Below are positions 45,473-55,640 of a stretch of DNA of 64,000 bases, piece by piece. Positions within the stretch are counted from its first letter, which is position 1. Each line of letters opens with the position of its first letter. A model generated the notes under the pieces. It made no database searches. It saw nothing but the letters and a program-made list of their open reading frames with translations, and was not told where the DNA came from. The position numbers were made by a program, and so were the translations under genes. Source of the stretch: Flaveria trinervia (taxonomy: Eukaryota > Streptophyta > Magnoliopsida > Asterales > Asteraceae); contig CM046457.1 in assembly GCA_025506515.1 (NCBI GenBank), positions 42,181,525 through 42,245,524 on the forward strand, written 5' to 3'.

Positions 45473-46950
45473 CTAACAGATAAAACACCTAGGTTTATCA
45501 AATGCTTTAGTGTAGAGGTTGGCGCGTTGAAAATCCGTATTTATTTTAATCACATCGATTAAGTGCTTTTCAAAATAGTCACGTATAAGGTGATACTTAA
45601 TACCGATGTGTTTAGGTTCAGGGTGTTGGAGCGGATATTTTGTTACGGCTACAGCAGTAGAATTATCAACCAAAATAGGAGTGTTAGAAAATTGCAAACC
45701 GTAGTCGCGCATTTGCTGTTGAATCCAGATGATTTGTGAACAACAACTTGCAGCAACAACGTATTCGGCTTCAGATGTTGAAGAGCAACGGAGGTCTACT
45801 TCTTACACGGTGACTAACCGTCTACCATAGAACTGGCATACTGCTGATGTTGATTTGTAATTCATTTTGCAACCGCCATAATCCGAGTCACTATACGTTG
45901 TAAGCTCAAAGTCATCGTCATGAGGATACCACAACCCGTGTGTTGGAGTACCCTTAGATAACGAAAAATCCTTCTGACGCCTATGAGATGGTTGACTTTT
46001 GGTTTCGCGTGATATCTGGAACAAAGACACATCGCGTACATGATATCAAGTCATGAGGCTGTGAGGTACATGAGAGATCCGATCATTCCTCTGTACATGG
46101 TGGCATCAACCAGATCACCATTTTTGTCGGGTGCCACGTCATGATTTGTAGCAAGTTGAGTTCATGCTGCAGAAGCATTCTCCATATCAAACCGACTGAG
46201 GATATCACCTACATACTTGGTCTGATGTAGAAATATTCCCTTTGGTGTCTGATCCACTTGTAACTCGAGAAAGAATTTCATCTTTCCCATGGCACTCATC
46301 TTAATTATGCTTTCAGTACAAATTCAAATTATTTACATAAGACTTCATTTTTGGAACCGAAGATTATGTCATCAACATAAATATATACCAGCAATAAGTC
46401 ACAATATTTTTCTTTTATGAACAGTGTACAGTTAATAACTCCCCTGCGAAACCCATGTTTCACCAGATGAGTTGAGACTTTTTCATACCATGCTCTAGGG
46501 GCTTAGAGAGCCTTAACAAGCTTGTAACCTCTGTCCCGATGACAGGGATCCTCAAATCCTTTAGGTTGACTGACATACACTGTCTCACGGATTTCACCAT
46601 GAAGGAATGCACTCTTGACATCTAGTTGATAGATTTTGATCTTCATGTAGGATGCATATGCTAGAAATATACGTATTGCTTCCATCCTTGCCACTGGTGC
46701 AAACCCTTCATTGTAATTTATGCCTTGGACTTGTCAAAATCCTTGAACTACAAGTAGGGCCTTATTCCTGATTACTATCCCTTGGTCATCTTTCTTGCAT
46801 TTCAGTACCCATTTAGTGCCAATCACCTCAGCACCTTTTGGTTTGTCCACAAGGGTCCACACTCCTAATTTCTTGATCTATAGGAGTTCTTCTTGCATTG
46901 CACTGAGCCATGCTTCATCATTTAATGCTTCACTAATGTATTTTGGCTCA
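45473..46950 (-). pseudogene. reverse transcriptase and RNase H (element A)
   Basis: RT: GFAPVARMEAIRIFLAYASY (46710-46650), IYQLDVKSAFLHGEIRETVY from 46640, and IYVDDIIFGSKNE with YVDD at 46368-46379. RNase H: TPTHGLWYPHDDDFELTTYS and DSDYGGCKMNYKSTSAVCQF (45950-45830), EAEYVVAASCCSQIIWIQQQ (45780-45720) and MRDYGLQFSNTPILVDNSTA from 45712. Stops separate the blocks. The wording is of the SIRE lineage type. Confidence 0.92.
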
Positions 46951-46952
46951 AA

Positions 46953-48420
46953 TTAAGACATAAAACATCGATATGCTCCATCATGAAGGTATCCCTTTTC
47001 TATTACCGAGGAATAATCAGCTGTGTATAGCTGATTTCTGGTTTGTACTCCCGATCTAACATCACCAATGACATTGTCCAAAGGATGATAAACATTTATC
47101 CGAGATCCAGGAGTGGTTGGAACAACCACCTCATTATCCAGACTTTTAAACTCAAGTTCAGGATCTATAGCTGTTGGAGTGTGAGATTTCGAAATGTTAG
47201 AGGCATCAGGACTTGATGCTTGTGTACTTTCATTGGTAGAAACCTGTTCCCGCTGGTCCACCTATTCAGTCTCCACTTCTTCATCATCAGAGGAGGAATC
47301 GCTTACATCAAGAGATCTCCCTAAAGGATTAGAAGATTCACCTTGTGGAATTGATGTTGTCGAGTCTAGTGGTGGTGTGTCTAGGACATCAAACATCATT
47401 TTGGTCGTTAACTCATCATCAGGAAGGGAGATAAGTATGTTGAAGGACTTAAAGAATCCATTATAGTCGAAGATGAATGAAGGTCCTTTTCCACCAGGGG
47501 GTGGTGTATCTCTGAACATCAACGTGGCACCACACTTCTACCTGACCCGTTGAGTTATTATAAACTCTTTTGTCTGGTATATTGTAGCTGAGAAAGATCC
47601 CTTCTTCAGCCTTCTCACTCAACTTCCCACACTAAGTTTTCTTCAGCAATGTATATGGTGCACCAAATGGTTCAAGATACTCGAGGTTAGGTTTACGTTG
47701 CTAGAGCAACTCATAACATGTTTTATTATGATGTTTAACCACCAAGCCCCGATTGAGGGTGTAACATGCATTGGCCACTGTCTCGTTCCAAAATTGGATA
47801 GGCAGTTTCGAGTCGGCAATCATCGTTCTTGCTGTCTCTATCAAGCTCCGATTCTTTTGCTCGGCAACTCCATTCATCTGTGGGGTGTAGGCAGACGTAA
47901 ATTGATGTACAATCCCTTTTTCATTACAAAACACCTCCATCCACTGGTTCTTGAACTCTGTGCTGTTGTTTGATCGAATCTGTCTAACTTTCAGCTTATA
48001 GAGTTATTCCAAAGTAGTTACCAGCTGTTTGAATGATTTAAATGTCTCTAATTTGGATTTCAGAAACATCAACCAAGAAAATCTTGAGTAATCATTCAGC
48101 ATGTAGTATTTCTTGTTGTCAAACTATGGGACACATAACTATGTTGAGACATCTTGACATTCACTCCATTCACTAGATCATTCTGTGTCAAGTGATTCAT
48201 CTTCTGTGGATTTATGTGTCCCATTCTCCTATGCCTGGAGATTGAGTCCCTCTCTGTTACCTTTGACAAGAAGCATTGAACTTTCTGATCAGTTGTGGAG
48301 GCTTTTGATACATCCAAGACATATAAATCGTTATATCTTGAAGCTGACATTAAGACTTCGTCCTCCGGGATAACGTAATCCTTTTTCAGCACCTAGTATT
48401 TCTTGTTGTCAAACACAACT
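46953..48420 (-). pseudogene. integrase and linker (element A)
   Basis: GAG-pre-integrase: LYVLDVSKASTTDQKVQCFL, then ISRHRRMGHINPQKMNHLTQ at 48330-48180. The core N-terminal half is damaged by a deletion near 48120. The C-terminal half at 47940-47701 reads VHQFTSAYTPQMNGVAEQKN, with the catalytic Glu, and TARTMIADSKLPIQFWNETV. The linker to RT (47520-46953) is Ser/Thr/Asp-rich. Confidence 0.87.
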
Positions 48421-48429
48421 TTGAAGCCC

Positions 48430-48874
48430 TTGTCACAGATCTGGGAGACTAAAAGCAAGTTATTCTATAGTTGAACGTAGTTAACCTTATCAAACTTGAC
48501 TTTTTGGTTTCCCACATCGCCCTGAGCAGTGATATATCCTCCTTTATTCCTAGCAAATGATGCACGTCCTCCTTTAATTTGTTTGACATTAAAAAGGACA
48601 GACAAGTTCCCGGTCATGTGCCTAGACACCCCACTATCAACAATCTAGGTATTTGTGATAGCACTGTAGCGGACACCCTGTACATTCAAAGGAATTATTA
48701 GTTTAGGTTTGGGAGCCAAGCCTTAACTGGCTTGGGTGACCCATAGGAATCACACATCATAAACTCAACCCACTGTCCACTTGAGGATAGGGCATATCGT
48801 TCTTCTTATTGTTCTCATTATTAGACAATTTACTTGACTTTTCTTTCCATAAGCCAGTTTTGTGTAAGGCCTGT
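48430..48874 (-). pseudogene. aspartic protease (element A)
   Basis: IVDSGVSRHMTGNLSVLFNV is read on the - strand, with the active site DSGVS at 48624-48638 (D-S-G intact). Followed by ASFARNKGGYITAQGDVGNQ and VKFDKVNYVQL, the usual protease-to-integrase stretch. The solo LTR separates it from the second zinc knuckle of gag. Confidence 0.87.
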
Positions 48875-51417
48875 TGTCACACCCCCGCTAAGAGCGGAAA
48901 CACGAGGATGTAACGAGACGGGAATTGTCATAACACATGGTAAGCGATAGAGATGCAATAGTAATAATGATGACAAGCGTGTCATGACAACACCCACAAC
49001 AAGAGGACTTGTGTGGTGCTTAGTATCCACGGCAACATAGCCATAAGCATAAATATGATATAAGATAAACATAGATAATAACATTGTATGCAATTCCCAC
49101 AACCAGGGAACAAGTTACAAAGTGTAATGTTGTTTGAAACAGATACAACAATTGTTTTCAAAATGACAAGTTTAGCCCAGAAATGCATCCTAGGGTCTCC
49201 ACTAAGGCAGCACACCTAGAACCTCAGCTAGCATGATCACCTGAAAAGATATGCTGAAAATGGTCAACAAAATTATTGGTGAGCTCGCAGGTTTAAAAGT
49301 AAATATGTAATGATGCTGTATAAAGTTGTTACAGAATACCGTGCATATAGTTATAAGCAAGCAAAGTCACATGACAAGAGCTTTACAACCAAACCTAACG
49401 ACGTACACAAAGAATCTTGTAGGAATATATTCACCCAAGGCCCATTCCTGGCTTTTGTTGGTACTAACTAGTATACCAACACAAGGGTGGGGATGTCAAC
49501 CCAGTAGTACTACCAATACCTATCTGTCGGTTCCCACACTGGAATTAAATGGTTGTAAGAAAGAACCACAAAGCAGACTCAAGCATGTATTAGATAAGTA
49601 CCCAGAAAACAGTAGCACGTTGATTCCAAGTATGTAAATTGTATGTATGTTGTACATCACAGAAAACGGGCGAGCATGCTTTTCCCCCATGATTGTAAAT
49701 GTTTGTAAAGTAGTATAAGCATAAAAAGGGGCCACGAAACTCACATGTTAAGTGGTAAGTATGAATGATCAAGATTCCCAACAGTTGAATGCAATGAATA
49801 GTCAAACACCTATTGACAGTTATTGTTAAGCATTAATGATGTGTATAAAGCGTATAGTAATGTTTGGTCGGTTCTGGTTGTATCGGTTCGATCGTGGGTA
49901 GCACACACACAAGCGGACATACGTATCAGATCTTATGTAGATCCAAGTACTAAGAGTAGTCGTCATTGCTTATGACATCCGTGTAAAGATCTCATCGTTA
50001 TGAAAGATAACACTTGTTAAGTATTTGTAGTTCCAAATGGGTTGTCGATACTTGTAAAATGTTAGGTTGATTTCAATTGTAATAGTATGTGCATGTTGAT
50101 AGCGTTGACTTTAATCTTTGTGGTCAAGCAATGACACTTTTACTGATGTTACCTTATCATCATCAGACGTTCAAGAGGAAATTCACACTCAACATCATCA
50201 GTCACACAATAGGGCCAGACGCTCGACTCAGCGCTCCATTCGTATGAATCAACCTTCAATCGTACAAATCAGCTTCATTGGCGTGATTGAACCTTCATTC
50301 GTACGACTGGCATTCAGTCGTACCACACAACACTCAATCACACGACTTAACCTCCATACGCACGAATCAACATTCATTCGTATGAATCAGCTTCATTCAT
50401 ATGATTGGCCTTCAGTCGTGCGATACACGGACAGTCGCATGCATTCATTCACCCACATTGACTCAATCGCACACACACTCATCCGCATTGACTCAATCAC
50501 ACGCACATTCATTCGATCGCATAACTCAGTTGCATGACATCCCTAGTCGCACGGCTTAGTCGCCCGAAAGACACAATCGCATGACTCAGTCGCACGACTC
50601 ACCCAGTCGCACGGCTCAGTCGCATGACAGACCCAGTCGCCTGAACTGCAGGTTCGTGACTGCTGAAGTGCAGAGCAGCCTTCGGTTGCCCCAAGCACGG
50701 GTTTTACACAAAAAGTACTTCCAAAATCACACAACAAACACACACGAACAAGAAGCACCCACAGAAAGTCATAACACGCACCCACACGACCTCTTGTGTT
50801 CGAGTTGACCCGAACACCCGAAACTCTAGAAATGGACAGCAGTAAAACGAGCAAGAAATGGACAACCAAGGTCGTCTACCTGCAAGGATGGAGTAGACTA
50901 AGTTGTAGGTGAAGTCTAGACGACGAAAACGTGACCAAACGGGGTGTTTTTGGTGCTAAGAGGAAGATGTGAAGTGGAGAAGAAGATGAAGAAGAAGAAA
51001 TGGAAAGAATGAAGAAAATGGATGGGAATGGGGTTTTAATACGCATCCCAGGTTTGAAAAATGTCAATTTTAGTCCTTGCACTTAGCCCTCGAGTTTCTA
51101 AAGTTTGCTTCAGTTGAAAACGACTTTAAAATGTTCGTTGTATTAAGGTTAAAAGCATGTTTAATGGTAATTGATAGCTTAAAATGGTTTTATTAATGAC
51201 AATGGTTATAATTAAAAATGATACATTTGGTGATAATGGTGATGAAATTTATAAAAGGTTTATGCTTAGCACAAGTTCACAGAGGAAGTACAGGCACAAG
51301 GGTAATAAAGCAGACATGATTTCTTAAAGTAGGAGTTCATGAAGATGTGGAAGAATAATTAAAATAATTCTATGCTTATCTATGTCGTTCGACGGACCAT
51401 AAGGTGACGGATGTCAC
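48875..51417. mobile_element. Solo gypsy-type LTR (2543 bases) inserted in element A
   Basis: Starts TGTCACACCCCCGC and ends GGATGTCACA, with a perfect 5-bp TSD CCTGT at 48870-48874 and 51418-51422. No internal coding region, so it arose by recombination between the two LTRs of a full element. Length and TGTCACACCC start fit Ty3/gypsy LTRs of plants. Unrelated in sequence to the gypsy LTR at 6017, except for the palindromic array inside it. Small ORFs within are not supported. Confidence 0.93.
50180..50660. repeat. Quasi-palindrome array inside the solo LTR
   Basis: Dense copies of CAGTCG/CATTCG-centred motifs: CATTCGTATGAAT, CATTCGTACGACTG, CAGTCGTACC, CAGTCGCACGACT (50587-50600), CAGTCGCACGGCT, CAGTCGCATGAC. 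The same motif class as in element A's leader, LTRs and spacer, although the host sequences are of different superfamilies. The 139-residue open frame over it is a by-product. Confidence 0.88.
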
Positions 51418-51422
51418 ACCTG

Positions 51423-54041
51423 TTTGTGACAAACAGACGACTAGATTATACTTTGAACTTTAGGTTCATTAGTTCTCTTTGGAGGAGTAATAGAACTCCT
51501 TTTAGAAGAACTTTGTCTAGTGTCATAAAGTTCAATTTTCTTTTTGGGAGTTTGATAATAAGGACAATTAGAAGAAATATGTCCTCTCTTTCCACAACTA
51601 TAGCATGATCTCCCATCTACATGTTGAGGAAACTATTTATGTGGGGTTGAGTGTGATACAGGTGAGGCATGAGTCTGGTTGGGTTTAGTCACTTCTTGTT
51701 TAGATGTTTCCGTTTCATTAACAAAATTACTTGTTTGAACATTTTTAACATCTTTCGCATTTAGGTTATTTGGATTTTCACATGTAACACAGGTTTGATT
51801 AACTGGGTTAGTCATTTAGGGTTCAAAAGAAGACATGTGTGAACCTGACCTTACCTTAACCTTTTCAAATTTTTCATCCAAATTAACGGTAGGCATCATT
51901 CCTTTTGATTGCAAAGTAGACTCCTTGTGTTTAGTAATAGAGTTCACCGGTTTACCGGTAGAATCAGGATCACTAACCAAAGGAGTGGAAACCACATGAT
52001 CCTTTAATGGGTTGTTATTTACAGGTCTACATTTTGTATTTAAAAGGGTCTTTTGTGGTGGTGGAACTACTTTGTAACCCAATCCTTCCCCATTATTTCA
52101 TTCTTTTAGTAAGTGTTGAACTATGTGAGAAGAACTGGTCCAACTATGCAGTTTTTGTTTTAAAGAATTAACTTCGACTTCTAAAACTGTTTTCTTCTTT
52201 ATCTGTTTCTTCCAAAGTATTTAAATAAAAGTTTATATCATTTGCTTAATTCAAAGCAACAACCTCGCTTTCCCTTAGTTATTACCCAAAAGTTCTATTT
52301 TTTCTTTGTTACTGCACTTATTTTGTTTTAATATATGATTAGCTTCAGTGCATAGTTGTAAATCATTTTCTAAGTTATCATTGTGGTCTAATAACCTAGC
52401 AAAATTTAGATCTATGCTTTCCCTAAATTTATTACATTCATCAAAAGCATGTTTTTCAAACTGTTGGTCTTTAGTACTTACATGAGACGAATCGGTTGAA
52501 TCGGCCATCAATGCAGAGTTAAGACTCTTTGGGTGATGGAGATTCTAAACTTGTTGCCCTTAGCTCTTCCTAAGCCAAGTGATGTACCACGTTCACAGCT
52601 TCTTCAGTACCTTCACTCGTAGAACCATCATCCAGTCCCTCAACACATACAATGTTTGATTCTCCCGAAGACATAAAGTGGAAGGTCCAGTCTTGCCCAT
52701 CATCACCTTGAGCAGTCAAGGCCTTTGTCTCTTTGCTCGAAGACCTAGCTCCACTCATGGGTTTGTCTTGATGGTTGAATGTGGAAAATGGATTTCCATT
52801 TCCTGTTTTCTTAGGCTTTACACATTCACGTTTAAAATGCCCCTTGTCACCACAATTAAAGCAAGTGACTTTGGTTTTGTCAAAGCCAAACGTTGTCTCC
52901 TTTGTGGCTACTAAATTTTTCCCCGTCTTCTTAACAAACTTTTTGGCTCGTCTAACTGCACTTGCAAGAGCCCACATGATATCCATCCTTTCCATCTCAT
53001 TCTCTTCAACCTGCTCATAATCTTCATCTGCAAGATGACAAATTTTGATCTTCCAAGCAACTAGACCATCATACGATTGTACCACTACTGCTACAAGATC
53101 CATATGCTCCTTTGCAACCTCCACTGTTATATTACCGAGATTCTCGGTCATCAACTTCGTAGTATTGGCTTGAGGCACTATGTGTTGAGTCGATGATGAC
53201 CCAGACGTTTCTGGTCCTGAAGCAGTGGATTGTGAGGGAACCGCGGAACTGGACTCAAATGTTGTTTGCAATGGTGCTCCTGAATTGGTTGGAGTGAGGA
53301 AGGAGTTGTAAAGTGAAGGATCCTCATAGTAGGATCCTTTCTCTGAGTTGTATTTCATTCTTAGTCCTCTTCTCTTAATTTCAGGATGAAGTCATTTATG
53401 TCTAACTTTGCAAGAATATAATCCTGTCTCAGATTAGACACAAACGGATCCCATTTCTCCGGCAAACCGTCTACAAAACTTGACACTTTATCTTCCATAG
53501 ATGTTGTTACACCATGAGTGTGCAACTCACTCATTAGATGGTAAAACTTGTTAGTGATGTCATCCAATCTCTCCTTCCCTATTGAAGAGAAGTTATCAAA
53601 CTCCTTCTTGAGAGCATTAGCCTTCATAGCCTTTAACATTGCATTCCCATCATATCTTTTCTCCAATGCTTCCCATAACTTTTTCGTGTGTTTGTTCTCA
53701 ACGAACTAATGAAAGATATCATTCGGTATCGACTGAATCAACAGCGCATACACTTTCTTTTCTGCATTGTACTTAACCTTCTGACTATCATTCATTCCTC
53801 CTACAGTCAGCTTTACTCCATCAGCACCGACTGGCATAGTGTAACCTGTCTGAATTGATGCCCAAAGATTGGGATCAACTCCATTTAGATAGATCTCAAA
53901 CCTCTGCTTCCATTGTGGATAATCATCTAATGTTATAGGCTTTGCTGGTTTATTATGATTCCCAATTTCATTTTCCAGAAGTAGAAGGTTCTGGATGCGA
54001 GAGCCCCTTCCAGCAGTAAAGGCAGTGAATTGATCTTCCAT
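51423..54041 (-). pseudogene. gag with two zinc knuckles and coiled-coil extension (element A)
   Basis: Starts MEDQFTAFTAGRGSRIQNLL at 54041. Capsid-like: LDDYPQWKQRFEIYLNGVDP, LWASIQTGYTMP, then after a stop KLWEALEKRYDGNAMLKAMK and LPEKWDPFVSNLRQDYILAK to 53361. The first knuckle, CFNCGDKGHFKRECVKPKK, is at about 52800-52850. A coiled-coil segment (52511-52275; CNKFRESIDLNFARLLDHND) and a Thr/Lys/Asn-rich part follow. The second knuckle, CYSCGKRGHISSNCP, is at about 51557-51615. Two stops and several frame changes. Confidence 0.9.
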
Positions 54042-54079
54042 TTCTATAAATTTTGAACTTTAGAACAAGACTGATTCAC

Positions 54080-54385
54080 TCTTCCGAATGGACAAATGCG
54101 GATGAGTCAATCGTGTGATTGAACAAATGCAAAGGAGTCAATCGTGCGATTGGACAAATACGGATGAGTCAATCGTGTGATTGAACAAATGCGGATGACC
54201 AATGTGGATGACTCAATCATGCGAATGAACATTGCGGATGGGCAAATGCAGATGACTCAATCGTGCGATTAGACAATGCGGATGGCTCATTCGTTCGAAT
54301 CGACAATGCGGATGACTAATGGGGATGGCTCAGTCATACGAGTGAACAATGCGGATGACTCAATAGTACGAATGAGCATTTGTGT
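54080..54385. repeat. Leader array of palindrome-bearing ~31-base units (element A)
   Basis: Eight units between primer-binding site and gag, each joining GGATGAG/GGATGAC, a palindrome and ACAAATGC. Palindromes read TCAATCGTGTGATTGA, TCAATCGTGCGATTGG, TCAATCATGCGAATGA, TCATTCGTTCGAATCG, TCAGTCATACGAGTGA and so on, with changes in one arm often mirrored in the other. Confidence 0.9.
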
Positions 54386-54573
54386 GACTGAAGGTTCCTG
54401 TGTTTGAAAATTTTTGAATTTTGATACTTTGACACGAATTACAATTTACCATGAAACCCTAATCTTCCGTATGATGAAAAACTTCAGCTTGAATGCTTGT
54501 AAATGAATCAGGAATAAGACCAATGAGGTTTGACACAATTCTAATTGAATCAAATGCAAAATGAAGGGCCAAA

Positions 54574-54585
54574 GCTCTGATAACA
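54574..54585 (-). other. Primer-binding site of element A
   Basis: GCTCTGATAACA on the + strand; one mismatch to the initiator tRNA-Met complement GCTCTGATACCA. Same two-base spacer to the LTR as in element F. Confidence 0.88.
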
Positions 54586-54587
54586 CT

Positions 54588-55333
54588 TGTCGGGACCATG
54601 TACGTACGGAATACTAATAGATTCGGCGTTTATACCAAATCAAATAGTGAGGAATCCTATTTGATTGGCGATCCAATCACTGAGAACAATTACCCCATCT
54701 AATTAAGATTGAAACTAAACATTATGAGCGAGTAGAGATCGATCAAGATTGATCTATGAAGTAGGGCAGGCTTCCTTGGACGTTCTAGATGGCTAGGGTT
54801 CGTAAATTATGAAGTATGATCTTAATTGTTTTTCCAAGTCCCGTTTTTCTATGAATTAAGTGGTATTTATAGGTTATAGGTTTCCAATCATATGACTAAA
54901 CCATTAGCATGGTTCAGTCGTGCAACTAAATCATGCGATTGATCCATACGCAGGATTGAAGGTTCAGTCCTGTGACTGAGTCAATCTTATGTTTCAATCG
55001 TGCGACTGATCCAGTCTCTAGGTACAGTCGGCGACTGGTCCATAAACATAATGTATTCATGCGTATGGTCTATAAGCATGGTCCATTCACATGTAGACTC
55101 ATACGACTAAGTTTGAGCACATTTTTCAATCATTATTGACTAAGAACTATTCACAACAACCTCAAACCTATATAGTAAGTTCATTATACTTTAACACACA
55201 ACAATACTATGAAATATTAAACATTATAAACATCAACCACATATTATATTTCATTTTACCCATTCATTACATATGTGTAAGACATGAAAGAATTTTACAT
55301 TAAGCACATAAATTAGGGACATATGTATGATCA
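54588..55333 (-). repeat. 5' LTR of element A
   Basis: + strand ends TGTCGGGACC and ATGATCA; the last 16 bases have diverged from the 3' LTR copy. GGTATTTATAGG at about 54862 on the + strand may be the promoter TATA region read on the other strand. Palindromes such as CAATCGTGCGACTG occur at 54900-55110. Confidence 0.9.
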
Positions 55334-55640
55334 CCGAACTATAGACACTATCTCACAATTTATACAGTGATGGAAAGAGTGTGATAGTAATTCTTCTTGA
55401 AAGTGTCCTTAAACCATCTATATCTGTTACTTCAGCAGTTCCCCAGAAAGATCATATGAAGTTCTCATAGATACTTGGTCTGATAGTAACAGCGTGAGCC
55501 ACTCTAGTGGTCAATATCAATCTGATCACGTCTCGTAAACTTTCGGCCTGAGGTACATCAGGGTGAAGATAACCACTGACATTATTGAGCTTGCTCCATG
55601 TAAGGTTAGCCATTGTAACCTGCATTAGAGGCATATGAAT
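55334..55640 (-). pseudogene. N-terminal part of accessory ORF (element D)
   Basis: The likely start is an ATG at 55613 (MANLTWSKLNNVSGYLHPDV). Then ESLRDVIRLILTTRVAHAVT and RPSIYENFI, a stop, SFWGTAEVTDIDG, and a frame change into SITV-IVR-CL-F wording up to the border with element A. The order of motifs (M-A-N/D start, N-x-x-x-x-L, a helical block, F-W) matches the accessory ORFs of A and F. The ORF resumes at 21445. Confidence 0.72.

Larger units (their letters stand above)
21446..55333 (-). mobile_element. Element A: Sirevirus-type copia element interrupted by B (+C) and by a solo LTR
   Basis: LTRs at 21446-22142 and 54588-55333 share wording over their whole length and face the same way. 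Reading the - strand: 5' LTR, primer-binding site, palindrome-rich leader, gag, solo-LTR insertion, protease, integrase, RT, RNase H, spacer, accessory ORF, element B insertion, remainder of the accessory region, purine tract and 3' LTR. The flanks GAAGG (21441-21445) and CCGAA (55334-55338) do not match, so either the target duplication was lost by deletion or the ends recombined. Both flanks belong to element D's accessory ORF. Confidence 0.85.

Noticed and set aside
50118..50537. 139-residue open frame rich in His/Ser/Thr
   Set aside because: Created by the palindrome array in the solo LTR.
54100..54380. CRISPR-like evenly spaced repeats
   Set aside because: Plant retrotransposon leader; units are degenerate and contiguous, with no unique spacers or cas genes.
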